From Hathewaya massiliensis (GTDB lineage: Bacteria; Bacillota; Clostridia; Clostridiales; Clostridiaceae): a stretch of DNA of 64,000 bases. The DNA lies in assembly GCF_902143515.1 (NCBI RefSeq), contig NZ_CABFVD010000002.1, positions 229,088-293,087 of the forward strand, written 5' to 3'. The notes beneath the pieces are model-generated. The model worked only from the letters and a program-made list of their open reading frames with translations, was not told the DNA's origin and made no database searches. This document shows, piece after piece, positions 43,132-52,543 of the stretch. Each line of letters opens with the position of its first letter. Position 1 is the first letter of the stretch. A program made the translations under genes and the position numbers.

Positions 43132-44727
43132 ATGGCAATACAGATAAACAATATAAATTTAAGCATAGAAGAACCACTAGATGAAATAAAAAAGAGGGCA
43201 GCTAAAAAGCTTAAAATAAAAGAAGAGGATATAAAGGAAATAGGGATTTTAAAAGAATCCATTGATGCGAGAAAGAAAGATAATATTAAATTTAACTACC
43301 AGGTTTTTGTTGAATGTCTTAATGAAGATAAAATTGTAAAGAAAATAAATAGCAATGAGGTTTCTATAAGAAAGGAAACTTATGCCCCAGATTTTAAATT
43401 AGGGGATAAAAAACTTAGTACAAGACCAATAGTTGTAGGTATGGGTCCAGCAGGGTTATTTGCTGGACTTCTTATGGCTGAAAAGGGCTATAGGCCTATA
43501 ATTATTGAAAGAGGAGAAGACGTAGACAATAGAAGTAATACTGTAGAAAAGTTTTGGAAAACCGGTGAATTAAATACTGAATCCAATGTTCAATTTGGAG
43601 AAGGTGGAGCAGGAACTTTTTCCGATGGAAAACTTACTACAAGAAGCAAAGATTTTAGATGTGACTATATAGTGGATCAATTTATAAAAGCAGGTGCCAA
43701 GGAAGAAATAAGATATATGGGAAAGCCTCATGTGGGAACTGATATTTTAAAGGATGTTGTAAAAAACATAAGAAATAAAATCATAAGTTTAGGTGGAGAA
43801 GTTAGATTTAATAGTAAATTAGAAGATCTTATTATAAAAGACAAGAAGATAAAAGGCATAGTGGTAAATGGAGAAAAAATCTTAAGTGAAGTAGTGGTGC
43901 TTGCCATAGGACATAGTTCAAGAGATACCTACGAAATGCTTTATAAAAATAATATATTTATGACTCCAAAGGCATTTGCTATAGGGGTTAGGGTAGAACA
44001 TCCTCAAAGTCTTATAAATGAAAATCAATATGGAAAGTATGCAAATCATCCAAGACTTAGGGCAGCAGATTATAAATTAACTTATACAGATGAAGTCACA
44101 GGAAGAGGAGTTTATAGTTTCTGTATGTGTCCTGGTGGTGTGGTAGTTGCATCATCTTCAGAAGAAAATTCCTTAGTTACAAATGGTATGAGCTATTCAA
44201 AGCGAGATAAGGAAAATGCTAATGCAGCCATTGTAGTTTCTGTAGGAGAAAATGATTTTGAAGGAAGCAACCCCCTAAAAGGAATTGAATTTCAAAGACA
44301 TTATGAAAAATTAGCTTATTCTTTAGGTGGAGGCTCACATGTTGCACCAATTCAGTTAGTTGGAGACTTTATAAAGGATAGACAAAGTAAGCATATAGGC
44401 TCTATTAATCCTAGTTTTACAAGAGGGTATGAGTTTAGAGAGCTAAAAAATTGTCTTCCTTCTTATGTAGTAGATTCCTTAAAACGCGGCATGATTAAAT
44501 TTGATAATAAGATAAGAGGATTTGCTATGGATGATGCCATAATGACCGGAATTGAAACTAGAACATCAGCTCCACTTAGAATTGAGAGAAATGAAAATCT
44601 AGAGAGCATATCCTTAGAGGATTTATATCCTACAGGAGAGGGTGCAGGGTATGCAGGGGGAATAATTTCCGCAGCTGTAGATGGAATTAAAGTTGCTGAA
44701 AGAATAATGCAGAAGTGGATATATTAG
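43132..44727 (+). CDS. FAD-dependent oxidoreductase, COG2509 type
   Basis: This 531-residue uncharacterised flavoprotein has a small N-terminal domain (1-95), FAD motif VVGMGPAGLFAGLLMAEKG (about residue 102 on), FGEGGAGTFSDGKL and the C-terminal PTGEGAGYAGGIISAA. It commonly sits beside ybbR in clostridia, between cdaR and glmM, but no reaction is established. A CGGAGG site precedes the start. Confidence 0.85.
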   Translation: MAIQINNINLSIEEPLDEIKKRAAKKLKIKEEDIKEIGILKESIDARKKDNIKFNYQVFVECLNEDKIVKKINSNEVSIRKETYAPDFKLGDKKLSTRPIVVGMGPAGLFAGLLMAEKGYRPIIIERGEDVDNRSNTVEKFWKTGELNTESNVQFGEGGAGTFSDGKLTTRSKDFRCDYIVDQFIKAGAKEEIRYMGKPHVGTDILKDVVKNIRNKIISLGGEVRFNSKLEDLIIKDKKIKGIVVNGEKILSEVVVLAIGHSSRDTYEMLYKNNIFMTPKAFAIGVRVEHPQSLINENQYGKYANHPRLRAADYKLTYTDEVTGRGVYSFCMCPGGVVVASSSEENSLVTNGMSYSKRDKENANAAIVVSVGENDFEGSNPLKGIEFQRHYEKLAYSLGGGSHVAPIQLVGDFIKDRQSKHIGSINPSFTRGYEFRELKNCLPSYVVDSLKRGMIKFDNKIRGFAMDDAIMTGIETRTSAPLRIERNENLESISLEDLYPTGEGAGYAGGIISAAVDGIKVAERIMQKWIY

Positions 44728-44753
44728 AATGAAGTTTGATATTGGGGGAGAAT

Positions 44754-45548
44754 ATGAAAAAATTTAAGCTAAAGGGTAAAAATTTAGTCTTATTTATTTT
44801 AGGGGTTATATCCATATTTTATTTTTTAACTTTAAAATTCTTTGGACCCATTGCGTTTTCTAAGTTTTGGCTTGTTTTAGGAGTAATATTAATTATATTT
44901 TCACTTTTAAATGAAAGTAAATATAAAGAAAAACTAAAACTAAAAGAAAATTATTTATCTAGTAAGGGTGTTTTAAAAAATATGATTTTAGCTATTATTA
45001 TATGCTTTCTGTCTTTATTCCTTGTTTTAGAGGGAATTATTATTTATCATGGAGAAGTGAAAAGTAATGAGCCTGTAGACATGGTTATAGTCTTAGGAGC
45101 TGGACTTAAGGGGAGAGAACTCTCTCAATCTCTATATAAGAGAATGATAACTTCCCTAGAGTATTTAAAGGATAATCCTAAGATGAATGTTATAGTATCA
45201 GGAGGACAAGGGCCAGGAGAAGATATTACAGAGGCAGAAGCCATGGAAGAGTTTTTAATAAAAAATGGTATAGATAAAGGGAGAATCATTAAAGAAGATA
45301 AATCTAGAAATACCTTTCAAAATTTTAAGTTTTCAAGAGAAAAGTTAGATAGTATGGGACAAGAACACACAAAAAAAGTTTTAATTGTAACTAATAATTT
45401 TCATATGTTTAGGTCAAAAATACTTGCAAAACGAAATGGCTTTGAAGGTTATGGACTTCCAGCAAGCCTTCATCCTTATTTAAAACCTAATTTTTATGTA
45501 AGAGAATTTTTTGCCGTTGTAAAATCCTTTATTTTTGATAGAAATTAA
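44754..45548 (+). CDS. YdcF/DUF218 family membrane protein
   Basis: This 264-residue protein has three N-terminal hydrophobic segments and a DUF218 domain (MVIVLGAGLKGRELSQSLYKRM; VSGGQGPGEDITEAEAM; SRNTFQNFKFS; VTNNFHMFRSKILAKRNGF). Relatives (SanA, ElyC) act in envelope maintenance. Start 44754 is set by GGGGGAG; an upstream in-frame ATG lacks one. It sits 26 bp after the flavoprotein and is probably co-transcribed. Confidence 0.85.
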   Translation: MKKFKLKGKNLVLFILGVISIFYFLTLKFFGPIAFSKFWLVLGVILIIFSLLNESKYKEKLKLKENYLSSKGVLKNMILAIIICFLSLFLVLEGIIIYHGEVKSNEPVDMVIVLGAGLKGRELSQSLYKRMITSLEYLKDNPKMNVIVSGGQGPGEDITEAEAMEEFLIKNGIDKGRIIKEDKSRNTFQNFKFSREKLDSMGQEHTKKVLIVTNNFHMFRSKILAKRNGFEGYGLPASLHPYLKPNFYVREFFAVVKSFIFDRN

Positions 45549-45560
45549 TAGAATATAAGT

Positions 45561-45653
45561 TACTAAAGATATAGAAATAACATACAGTTAAATGATGTTA
45601 TAAGCATTGAACGTAAAGAGTTGGTTTACTAAAGATATAGAAGTAACATATAG
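45561..45653. repeat. spaced direct repeat, 27 bp
   Basis: TACTAAAGATATAGAAATAA(CATACAG) at 45561-45587 recurs at 45627-45653 with two mismatches, separated by 39 bp, in the gap downstream of the YdcF gene. Confidence 0.65.
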
Positions 45654-45663
45654 ATAAAAATAA

Positions 45664-45712
45664 AAAATAGTCTCTATGATTTAATATATAAGCTAAATCA
45701 TAGGGGCTATTT
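45664..45712. terminator. bidirectional terminator
   Basis: AAATAGTCTCTATGATTTA (about 45665-45683) pairs with TAAATCATAGGGGCTATTT (about 45694-45712) apart from one mismatch. It serves the YdcF gene and the convergent Trk operon. Confidence 0.8.
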
Positions 45713-45779
45713 AATTGCTTCTTGTATTTTAAATAGAATAGTGGTTTAAGTAGTAGCCTCTTAGCAACTTAGAAAGTTA

Positions 45780-46283
45780 TTAAGAAGCATTTACCTTTTT
45801 ATAAAAGAATATTCCTATAAGTATTAAAGAAATTGAGCATAAGGCAGAAAATAAAATAATCTTATTTTTGGATATACTGTGAGTACTTTTATGTCCATGT
45901 TCAATGACTTTTAATTCTTTTACATGAAAGTCCATTTCTCCACCATGCTCAGTGCAAGCCACGTTAAATACTGCTTTAATTTCAACCATATCTCCAGTAT
46001 AGTCATAGCTTCCAAAAGTTTTTATCTTATTTGCTAATTCATTGCTCATAAAAAGACCTATGGAAGTATTACCATCTGATATATTTATCCAAGTATTTTC
46101 TTTTCTTTTTAAGGCTTCACCAATAGCTTCACCATTAACTATAAACTCCTTATTGTCTAAAGTTCTACCTTTTTCAACAAGGTCATTAAAGTTAGCTATA
46201 CTAGGAGTTTCTGCAAAAGTTAAGGTATAAGAAAATATTACAATACCTATTAAACCTATTAATGTCCTAAATATTTTAAGCAT
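45780..46283 (-). CDS. exported OB-fold-like protein with C-terminal membrane helix
   Basis: This 167-residue protein has a signal peptide (about 1-24), an OB-fold-like domain (FIVNGEAIGEAL; TWINISDGNTSIGLFMS; DMVEIKAVFN), a His/Glu-rich stretch (CTEHGGEMDFHVKELKVIEHGH) and one C-terminal helix. It overlaps trkH by 25 bp and ends the Trk operon. The domain call is by pattern only; function is unknown. Confidence 0.65.
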   Translation of the reverse strand: MLKIFRTLIGLIGIVIFSYTLTFAETPSIANFNDLVEKGRTLDNKEFIVNGEAIGEALKRKENTWINISDGNTSIGLFMSNELANKIKTFGSYDYTGDMVEIKAVFNVACTEHGGEMDFHVKELKVIEHGHKSTHSISKNKIILFSALCSISLILIGIFFYKKVNAS

Positions 46284-47791
46284 AATTTTTTAACTCCTCC
46301 ACAAATAAATCCCATTAAAGCAAAGACTGATACAAACTCTAACCTACCTAAATACATAGCTATAATATAAAAAATTTTTAAAGCAGAAGGCATAGTAGGA
46401 GCAGTAACACCTATAGAAAGTCCAACATTACCAGTAGCTGAGGCAGATTCAAAGGCTGCACTTGATAGAGGATAGCCATAATAAGTCCCAATTAAAGTTC
46501 CAACACCAAATAATACAAGATAACAAAATGCTATAATTGCAGCACTTTTAACTAATCCATCTTCTAATACATAGTCCTTGATATTATGGAATTTAAAGAC
46601 CTTAACTCTTCTTTCGGAACTTATATTAGTTTTAATATCTGCTATAATACCTTTTGCAATGACACCCAGCCTTAAACCTTTAATACCACCAGCTGTGGAA
46701 CAAGCAGATCCCCCTATTAACATAACAATTACCATAATCAATATGCCAAAGTCACCATAATCTAGGGCAAACTGCCTTGCGTATATATTAGCAAAACCTG
46801 TGGTTGTATGAGCTGAAAGAAGGTTGTACACTCCACGTCTAAATATGGAGGTCGCATTTTTATAATATCCTAATTTCTGCATTCCAGTAATCAGTAAAGC
46901 AGAAAACAAAGTAGCAGTTATAAAGAAGCTCCTAGTTTCAATGTTTTTAAATATTTCTTTTTTATTTCCCTTCCACATAGCATAGTGTAGTCCAAAGTTA
47001 AATGAACCTATTATAAAGAAGATAATAGAAAGATTTTCATATAGGAAACTATGGTAATACATAAGGTTTTGCGACATAGGTCCAAAACCACCAGTACTCC
47101 AAGCAGACATAAAAATATACATTCCATGTAAGAATGCAGTAGAGGGTTTTAAACCTATTACAAGTCCAGCAATGAAAAAACAAATAGTTCCTATAATTAA
47201 ATAGATAATACTTATAAGCCAAATAAGTCTTGCAGTATTTTTAGTATTAGGTAGGAGCTCTATATCCTTAGCTTCCCCTACATACATCTTATAAGCTCCA
47301 TTCATGTTTTTAGCAAAGAAGCATAGTATAAGCACAATCATACCTTGTCCACCTACAAAGGTTAGTATATGTCTCCACATATTAAGGCCACGTGATAAAT
47401 GATCTAGATTTTGAGTTAGTACAAGTCCTGTAGTTGTTAAACCACTCATAACATCGAAAACAGCATCTAAAAAAGAGTTACTAGTGTGACCACTTAAAAA
47501 ATAAGGTATAGCACATAGAGCTGTAAGCATTGCCCAAGTTAAAGACGCTATTATTAGTCCATGTTTCCACTGAAAATTTTCATTGTGCTTTTTCCCAATT
47601 AGTATAAATAAAATACCAATTATTAAACTTATACTTAAACTTATTAAAAAGTCTATAATAACTATCCATTCCTTATAAAAAAGAGATGTTATTATGGGGA
47701 GGATCATTAAAGAAGTTGTTGCTAATATTGCATAGCCCACATAATATAAAATCGTATTTACATCATTACTCCATTCCCTTGAAATTTGCAT
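46259..47791 (-). CDS. trkH: TrkH/KtrB family potassium uptake channel subunit
   Basis: This 510-residue membrane protein consists of four repeated pore units. Filter-like segments are visible as SGLTTTGLVL, SAWSTGGFGP, AHTTTGFANI and SATGNVGLS, the Gly residues lining the K+ site. A cytoplasmic TrkA ring gates it; two TrkA genes lie upstream in the same operon. AAGGTGG precedes the start. In Firmicutes such systems are often targets of c-di-AMP, which is made by CdaA encoded 5 kb away. Confidence 0.92.
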   Translation of the reverse strand: MQISREWSNDVNTILYYVGYAILATTSLMILPIITSLFYKEWIVIIDFLISLSISLIIGILFILIGKKHNENFQWKHGLIIASLTWAMLTALCAIPYFLSGHTSNSFLDAVFDVMSGLTTTGLVLTQNLDHLSRGLNMWRHILTFVGGQGMIVLILCFFAKNMNGAYKMYVGEAKDIELLPNTKNTARLIWLISIIYLIIGTICFFIAGLVIGLKPSTAFLHGMYIFMSAWSTGGFGPMSQNLMYYHSFLYENLSIIFFIIGSFNFGLHYAMWKGNKKEIFKNIETRSFFITATLFSALLITGMQKLGYYKNATSIFRRGVYNLLSAHTTTGFANIYARQFALDYGDFGILIMVIVMLIGGSACSTAGGIKGLRLGVIAKGIIADIKTNISSERRVKVFKFHNIKDYVLEDGLVKSAAIIAFCYLVLFGVGTLIGTYYGYPLSSAAFESASATGNVGLSIGVTAPTMPSALKIFYIIAMYLGRLEFVSVFALMGFICGGVKKLCLKYLGH

Positions 47792-47802
47792 GATTTACCA
47801 CC

Positions 47803-47901
47803 TTATAATAAAAAATTTAGTAACAATAAGAAACCAAGAAACACAACCGTTGTAGCAAGTTCTTCAACTATTCCTAAAATCATATCTTCTCTTTTAAGCA
47901 T
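47803..47901 (-). CDS. 32-aa hydrophobic peptide between trkA and trkH
   Basis: The frame MLKREDMILGIVEELATTVV plus 12 residues encodes one amphipathic-to-hydrophobic helix ending LLLLNFLL. Its stop lies 11 bp before the trkH start, and the trkH ribosome binding site follows directly. Its own ribosome binding site is weak. Position and composition recall KdpF-like small subunits of potassium transporters, but no homology is claimed. Confidence 0.4.
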   Translation of the reverse strand: MLKREDMILGIVEELATTVVFLGFLLLLNFLL

Positions 47902-48000
47902 AATTATCTTAGAAAGACCAATAATAAAAGTCTAACTAAATTTTCACCCCTTCTGCATTATTTTTATTGTACATAACTAAATAGTAATATATTGATTGCA

Positions 48001-48399
48001 TTATAAAAATTCTTCATCAATTATCTCTGAGATTACTTCAGTACTGCACACAGTATTATCTACCCCAAGCTCCTTAAAAATCTCCTTATTTTTAGGATTA
48101 TTTATTCTAGCTATGGTTTTATCTACACTAAAGGTGAGTTTTGCAACTTGACATATAACTAAGTTTTCCTCATCTTTTCCTGTTACAGCAGCAATAATTT
48201 GAGTCTCAGTTATTCCAGCATCCATTAGCACATTTATATCAGAACCATCACCACATATAATATCTCCATCAAGATCCTCTGAGATTTTAGTACATCTATC
48301 TCTATCCTCTTCAATTAAAGTTACATGAAAATCTCTATTTCTAAGAGTTTTAAATAAATAGTAACCAACTTTTCCTCCACCTACGATAATAGCTTTCAT
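48001..48399 (-). CDS. TrkA-N domain protein (short TrkA)
   Basis: This 132-residue protein is a single RCK/TrkA-N Rossmann domain: MKAIIVGGGKVGYYLFKTL binds NAD(H) or ATP, and VTLIEEDRDRC gives the acidic ribose contact. It has no TrkA-C domain. GGGGGAATTTAT precedes the start. It follows a longer TrkA gene and precedes trkH, so the gating ring may be a hetero-assembly. Confidence 0.88.
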   Translation of the reverse strand: MKAIIVGGGKVGYYLFKTLRNRDFHVTLIEEDRDRCTKISEDLDGDIICGDGSDINVLMDAGITETQIIAAVTGKDEENLVICQVAKLTFSVDKTIARINNPKNKEIFKELGVDNTVCSTEVISEIIDEEFL

Positions 48400-48496
48400 A
48401 TAAATTCCCCCATATTTTAAAATTTTAACATATGATTTTCTTTAAGAGTATTCTTTTACATGGTGCTTACATCATGATTCTAAATAATTTAATATT

Positions 48497-49135
48497 TTAT
48501 AATTTAACATAGTTTAAACGTTCACTATTTTCCTTATTAATTGTGCAGATAATTTTATCGTTGATTTCTAAGCATTCTATATTTGATGGGGAAATAGCAT
48601 CTCCTTTTCTTATTACTGCAGAGATTATACAATTAAATTCTTCCTCAATTTCTTCTAATTTTGAGTATTTTAAGTTTACAATGGGTATTTCAATGATATA
48701 GGAATCCTTGTCTATAAAGCATAGAGTTCTAAAACCACTGTTTAATATTTTATTTTTACTTACATTTATAAATAATTCCGTAGCACTAATAGTTTCTATA
48801 CCAAGTTTTTTATATATAAACTCTTTACTTGGTTCATAAACCCTTGAAAATACCTCTGGTACCTTAAAAATATTTTTAGCAATTTGAGTTGCCATTAAGT
48901 TTATATTATCATCCTTAGTTAAAGCTAGAAAAACATCAGCCATTTCAATGCCTGCGCTAATTAATATATCCTTGTCAATTTCAACTCCATTTACTCTTTG
49001 TCCATTAAATCCAAGACCAAGCCTCTTAAGACTTTCCTCATTACTATCAATTACAGAAACGTCATGACCTTCATTTGAGAGTTCCAAGGCAAGTCCACTA
49101 CCTATACGTCCACAGCCGATAATTACAATATACAT
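48497..49135 (-). CDS. trkA: TrkA family potassium uptake regulator
   Basis: This 212-residue protein has an N-terminal Rossmann domain (YIVIIGCGRIGSGLALEL; VSVIDSNEES) and a C-terminal TrkA-C/RCK_C-like domain (about 140-212; KYSKLEEIEEEFNCIISAVIRKG). RCK_C domains bind c-di-AMP in KtrA-type proteins; whether this one does is not shown. It is the first gene of the operon, with AAGGGGG before the start and an array of AT-rich repeats upstream. Confidence 0.9.
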   Translation of the reverse strand: MYIVIIGCGRIGSGLALELSNEGHDVSVIDSNEESLKRLGLGFNGQRVNGVEIDKDILISAGIEMADVFLALTKDDNINLMATQIAKNIFKVPEVFSRVYEPSKEFIYKKLGIETISATELFINVSKNKILNSGFRTLCFIDKDSYIIEIPIVNLKYSKLEEIEEEFNCIISAVIRKGDAISPSNIECLEINDKIICTINKENSERLNYVKL

Positions 49136-49166
49136 AAATTGCCCCCTTCTAAATTAATTAAAAACT

Positions 49167-49278
49167 TTAAAATAAAGAATATCTTTAACTTATTAGCTTA
49201 AAATAAATAAAGATATTTAATTTACTATTTTAAAATAAATAATATCTTCAATTTATTATCTTAAATTAAAGATATTTC
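49167..49278. repeat. tandem repeat, 31-32 bp, about 3.6 copies
   Basis: Units starting TTAAAATAAA... lie at 49167, 49198, 49230 and 49261 (partial). Each contains an ATATCTT or AAGATAT element, so neighbouring units can also pair. It occupies the upstream region of the trkA operon. Confidence 0.7.
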
Positions 49279-49617
49279 ATATATTTGTATGATTTTAGTA
49301 TAAGTTTTTGACATACGAATATTTTACCACGGGGTATCTGTTTTGAAAATTTCAACCAACTGCTAAAAAGCTTACTTTATTATGTATAAACTATAAATGC
49401 AGAAAAGGAATGCCATTAATCTTATCCTTCATTTAATTTCCTTCATTTTCATTTGAGTTTCTAATTTTAAATGTTAAATAAGATTTAACATTTGAAAGTG
49501 TTGAATATAAAGGTTTAAACCTATTTTCTTATATAATTAAAGTTACTTTTTTTACAGTTAAATATAACTTTAAGCATAATCATCGGATAAACTATTTGAA
49601 AATATAGAATTTACTTA

Positions 49618-49672
49618 TTGTACTTATAAATTTATATGATATAATTATTGTTATAATAATAACGATTATTAT
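49618..49672 (+). promoter_or_regulatory. promoter and Fur/PerR-type operator of the flavodiiron gene
   Basis: TTGTAC (49618-49623), 16 bp and TATAAT (49640-49645) form a promoter. ATAATTATTGTTAT (49641-49654) and ATAACGATTATTAT (49659-49672) form a dyad with 12 of 14 positions complementary, in the style of Fur-family boxes. PerR control would suit an oxygen-reducing enzyme. Confidence 0.55.
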
Positions 49673-49726
49673 TTAATAAGAATTTGTAACCAATGGAAAA
49701 TTATTGTGAATAGGGAGAGGTTATAT

Positions 49727-52351
49727 ATGAAAGCGTACGAAATAAAGAAAGATGTTTATTGGTGCGGTGCTTTAGATCCTAATTTGAGAATTTTCGATAT
49801 TATAATGTATACCCCTTTTGGAACAACATATAATTCATATGTAATAAAGGGGAAAAATAAAACTGCTATTGTTGAAACTGTAAAAGAGAAATTTTTTGAT
49901 GAATATTTAGAAAGATTAGAATCCATAAATTTAGACCTTAAAGATGTAGACTATATTATATTAAACCATACAGAACCTGACCATGCAGGCTCGCTTGCTA
50001 AACTGTTAAAACTTTCACCTAAGGCTAAGGTTGTAGCTTCAGCTACTGCCATAAGTTTCTTAAAGGATATAACAAACATAGAGTTTGATTATATTGAGGC
50101 AGTTGAAGGGGAGAGTTTAGATTTAGGAGGAAAAACCTTAGATTTTATATCGGCTCCATTTTTGCATTGGCCAGACTCAATGTATACTTATTTAAAAGAA
50201 GACAATGTGCTATTTACCTGTGACTCTTTTGGCTGTCACTATTGCAATTCTGATATATTTGATGACTACAATGAGAGTGAGAAAGATTATAGGGAAGCCT
50301 TAAAATATTATTTTGATAATATAATGGGTCCTTTTAAGCCACATGTTTTAAAAGCTATAGATAAAATTAAAGATTTAAAAATTGATGCTATATGCAATGG
50401 ACATGGTCCTGTTTTAAGAAAGAATCCTTGGGATATAGTAGAACAGTACAAGGTCTGGAGCACACCAGAGAAACTTTCTAAAGATGAACTTAACGTTGCA
50501 TTATGTTATGTATCAGCTTATGGATATACAGAAACCATGACTAAAAAGATTATTGAGGGCGTAGAAGCTAATTCCGATGTAAAGGTATATGCTTATGACC
50601 TTGTTAAAGACGACATGAATCAGGTTTTAGATAAAATAAATAATTCAAAGGGAGTTTTATTTGGTACACCTACTATAAATGGTGATGCCCTAAAACCAAT
50701 ATGGGATATTTTAATAAATTTAAATCCAATAGTTCATGGAGACATGGTTGCAGGAAGTTACGGTTCTTATGGCTGGAGTGGAGAAGGTCCGGACAATATA
50801 ACAGAAAGATTAAATCAACTTAGAATGGATGTTGTAGACCCTCTTAAAATAAAATTTAAGCCTTCTGAAGAAGATTTAAAAGCAGCCTTTAACTATGGAG
50901 AAGCCTTTGGTAAGAGATTAAAAGCTAAATTCCTAAGAGGAGCTTCAGATTCTTCAATTAGAAGAAAGAGATTCTGGAAATGTCTTGTTTGTGGTGAGAT
51001 ATTTGAAGGAGAAGCACCACCAAAGATATGTCCAGCATGTGGTGTTGGAGAGGAGCATTTTGTTGAAGTTATAGAAGAAGTAATAGATTATTCTTCAGAT
51101 AAAAACGAAAAAATGGTTATAATCGGAAACGGTGTTGCAGGATATTATGCAGCTGATGCCATAAGGAAAAGGAATAAGGTATGTAGTATAACCATGATAT
51201 CAACGGAAGAAGCCTTAACCTACTATAGACCAGCACTTTCAGAGCTTATAGGAGATGCAAAACCAGATGAAAACTTCTTCTTATCAAAAGAAGATTGGTA
51301 TAGAGAGAATAATATAGAGTTAAAACTAGGTGTTACAGTAAAAGATGTAATTACAAATCAGAAGAAATTAGTTTTACAAGATGGCACAGAAATTTCCTAT
51401 GATAAACTTATACTTGCAAATGGAAGTAGAAACTTTATTCCACCAATACAAGGTTATGATAAGGAAGGTGTATTTACACTTAGAAACATAAAAGATCTAG
51501 AAGATATTAAAAAACACCTTAAAAAATCTAAAAAAACTATAGTAATCGGTGGAGGACTTCTAGGACTTGAAGCAGCATGGGCTATGAAAGAAATGAGTGC
51601 TGAGGAAGCTGGGAATACCTATTTCCGCACAGTTGGAAACCATGTATATGTAGAGAAAAAAGGTATGGATGTAACTGTAATAGAAGCAGCAGGACATCTT
51701 TTAAGTAGACAGCTAGATGAAGAGGGCGCTGCACTTTTCAATAAATCCATAGAAGAGAGTAACCTTGAAGTATTAACAGGAGCTCAAGTTTCAGAAATTA
51801 TTGGAGATCACAAAGTAAAAGGCGTTAGACTAAAGAGTGGGGAAGAAATAGAAGCAGACATGATACTATTCTCCATAGGAATTAGATCTAATATAGAATT
51901 ATTTAAGGATACGGATATTTCTTTAAATAGAGGAGTAGTTGTAAATAACAAAATGGAAACTACAGTGCAAGACGTTTATGCTTGTGGAGATGTTGCAGAA
52001 TTAAATGGAAGAGTATATGGAAACTGGCCAGCTTCTATTGAAATGGCAATGGTTGCAGGAGCAAATGCTGTTGGAGATCATAGACAATTTGAAAACTATG
52101 TAGATGTAATTTCATTTAACGCTATAAACACAGAACTTTTAAGCTGTGGCTCTATTCCAGAAGAACCATCAGGAGTAATTTCAATGAGTAACAAAGAAAA
52201 AGGAATTTACAAGAAGTTCTTCTTCAAAGATGATGTACTTGTAGCAGCCATATTAATAGGAGACACTAGTGATAGTGTAAAAGTAATAAACGGAGTTAAA
52301 AATAAAGAAGACTTTAGTAGCTTTTCAAGTAAAATAAAATTTAAGGCGTAG
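49727..52351 (+). CDS. flavodiiron protein fused to rubredoxin and NADH:rubredoxin reductase
   Basis: This 874-residue oxygen (or NO) reductase contains all its redox partners. Residues 1-250 form the metallo-lactamase diiron domain (HTEPDHAGS, FLHWPDSM, DSFGCHYC, CNGHGPV). Residues about 255-395 are the FMN flavodoxin domain (YVSAYGYTETM). A short-spaced rubredoxin has Cys419/422 and Cys435/438, only 12 residues between pairs. From 463 on (VIIGNGVAGYYAAD; CGDVAE) it is a NAD(P)H-dependent reductase. This matches the class described from Clostridioides difficile (FDP-F). Start 49727 is set by GGGAGAGG upstream. Confidence 0.92.
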   Translation: MKAYEIKKDVYWCGALDPNLRIFDIIMYTPFGTTYNSYVIKGKNKTAIVETVKEKFFDEYLERLESINLDLKDVDYIILNHTEPDHAGSLAKLLKLSPKAKVVASATAISFLKDITNIEFDYIEAVEGESLDLGGKTLDFISAPFLHWPDSMYTYLKEDNVLFTCDSFGCHYCNSDIFDDYNESEKDYREALKYYFDNIMGPFKPHVLKAIDKIKDLKIDAICNGHGPVLRKNPWDIVEQYKVWSTPEKLSKDELNVALCYVSAYGYTETMTKKIIEGVEANSDVKVYAYDLVKDDMNQVLDKINNSKGVLFGTPTINGDALKPIWDILINLNPIVHGDMVAGSYGSYGWSGEGPDNITERLNQLRMDVVDPLKIKFKPSEEDLKAAFNYGEAFGKRLKAKFLRGASDSSIRRKRFWKCLVCGEIFEGEAPPKICPACGVGEEHFVEVIEEVIDYSSDKNEKMVIIGNGVAGYYAADAIRKRNKVCSITMISTEEALTYYRPALSELIGDAKPDENFFLSKEDWYRENNIELKLGVTVKDVITNQKKLVLQDGTEISYDKLILANGSRNFIPPIQGYDKEGVFTLRNIKDLEDIKKHLKKSKKTIVIGGGLLGLEAAWAMKEMSAEEAGNTYFRTVGNHVYVEKKGMDVTVIEAAGHLLSRQLDEEGAALFNKSIEESNLEVLTGAQVSEIIGDHKVKGVRLKSGEEIEADMILFSIGIRSNIELFKDTDISLNRGVVVNNKMETTVQDVYACGDVAELNGRVYGNWPASIEMAMVAGANAVGDHRQFENYVDVISFNAINTELLSCGSIPEEPSGVISMSNKEKGIYKKFFFKDDVLVAAILIGDTSDSVKVINGVKNKEDFSSFSSKIKFKA

Positions 52352-52543
52352 GAAGTTTTGAAATTTTTGCATAATGTAAAATAAAACTTTAGAAAAATCC
52401 AGATTGTAAAGGATAAATATTGAATTTATTTTGTATAAGACATAGAAATAGTCACTAGTGTTTAATTAATGGATTGAAAATCCTATTGACAATAATAACT
52501 TGTAATAAATTTCTATGTGTACCAGCAATATATAAATGAAAAT

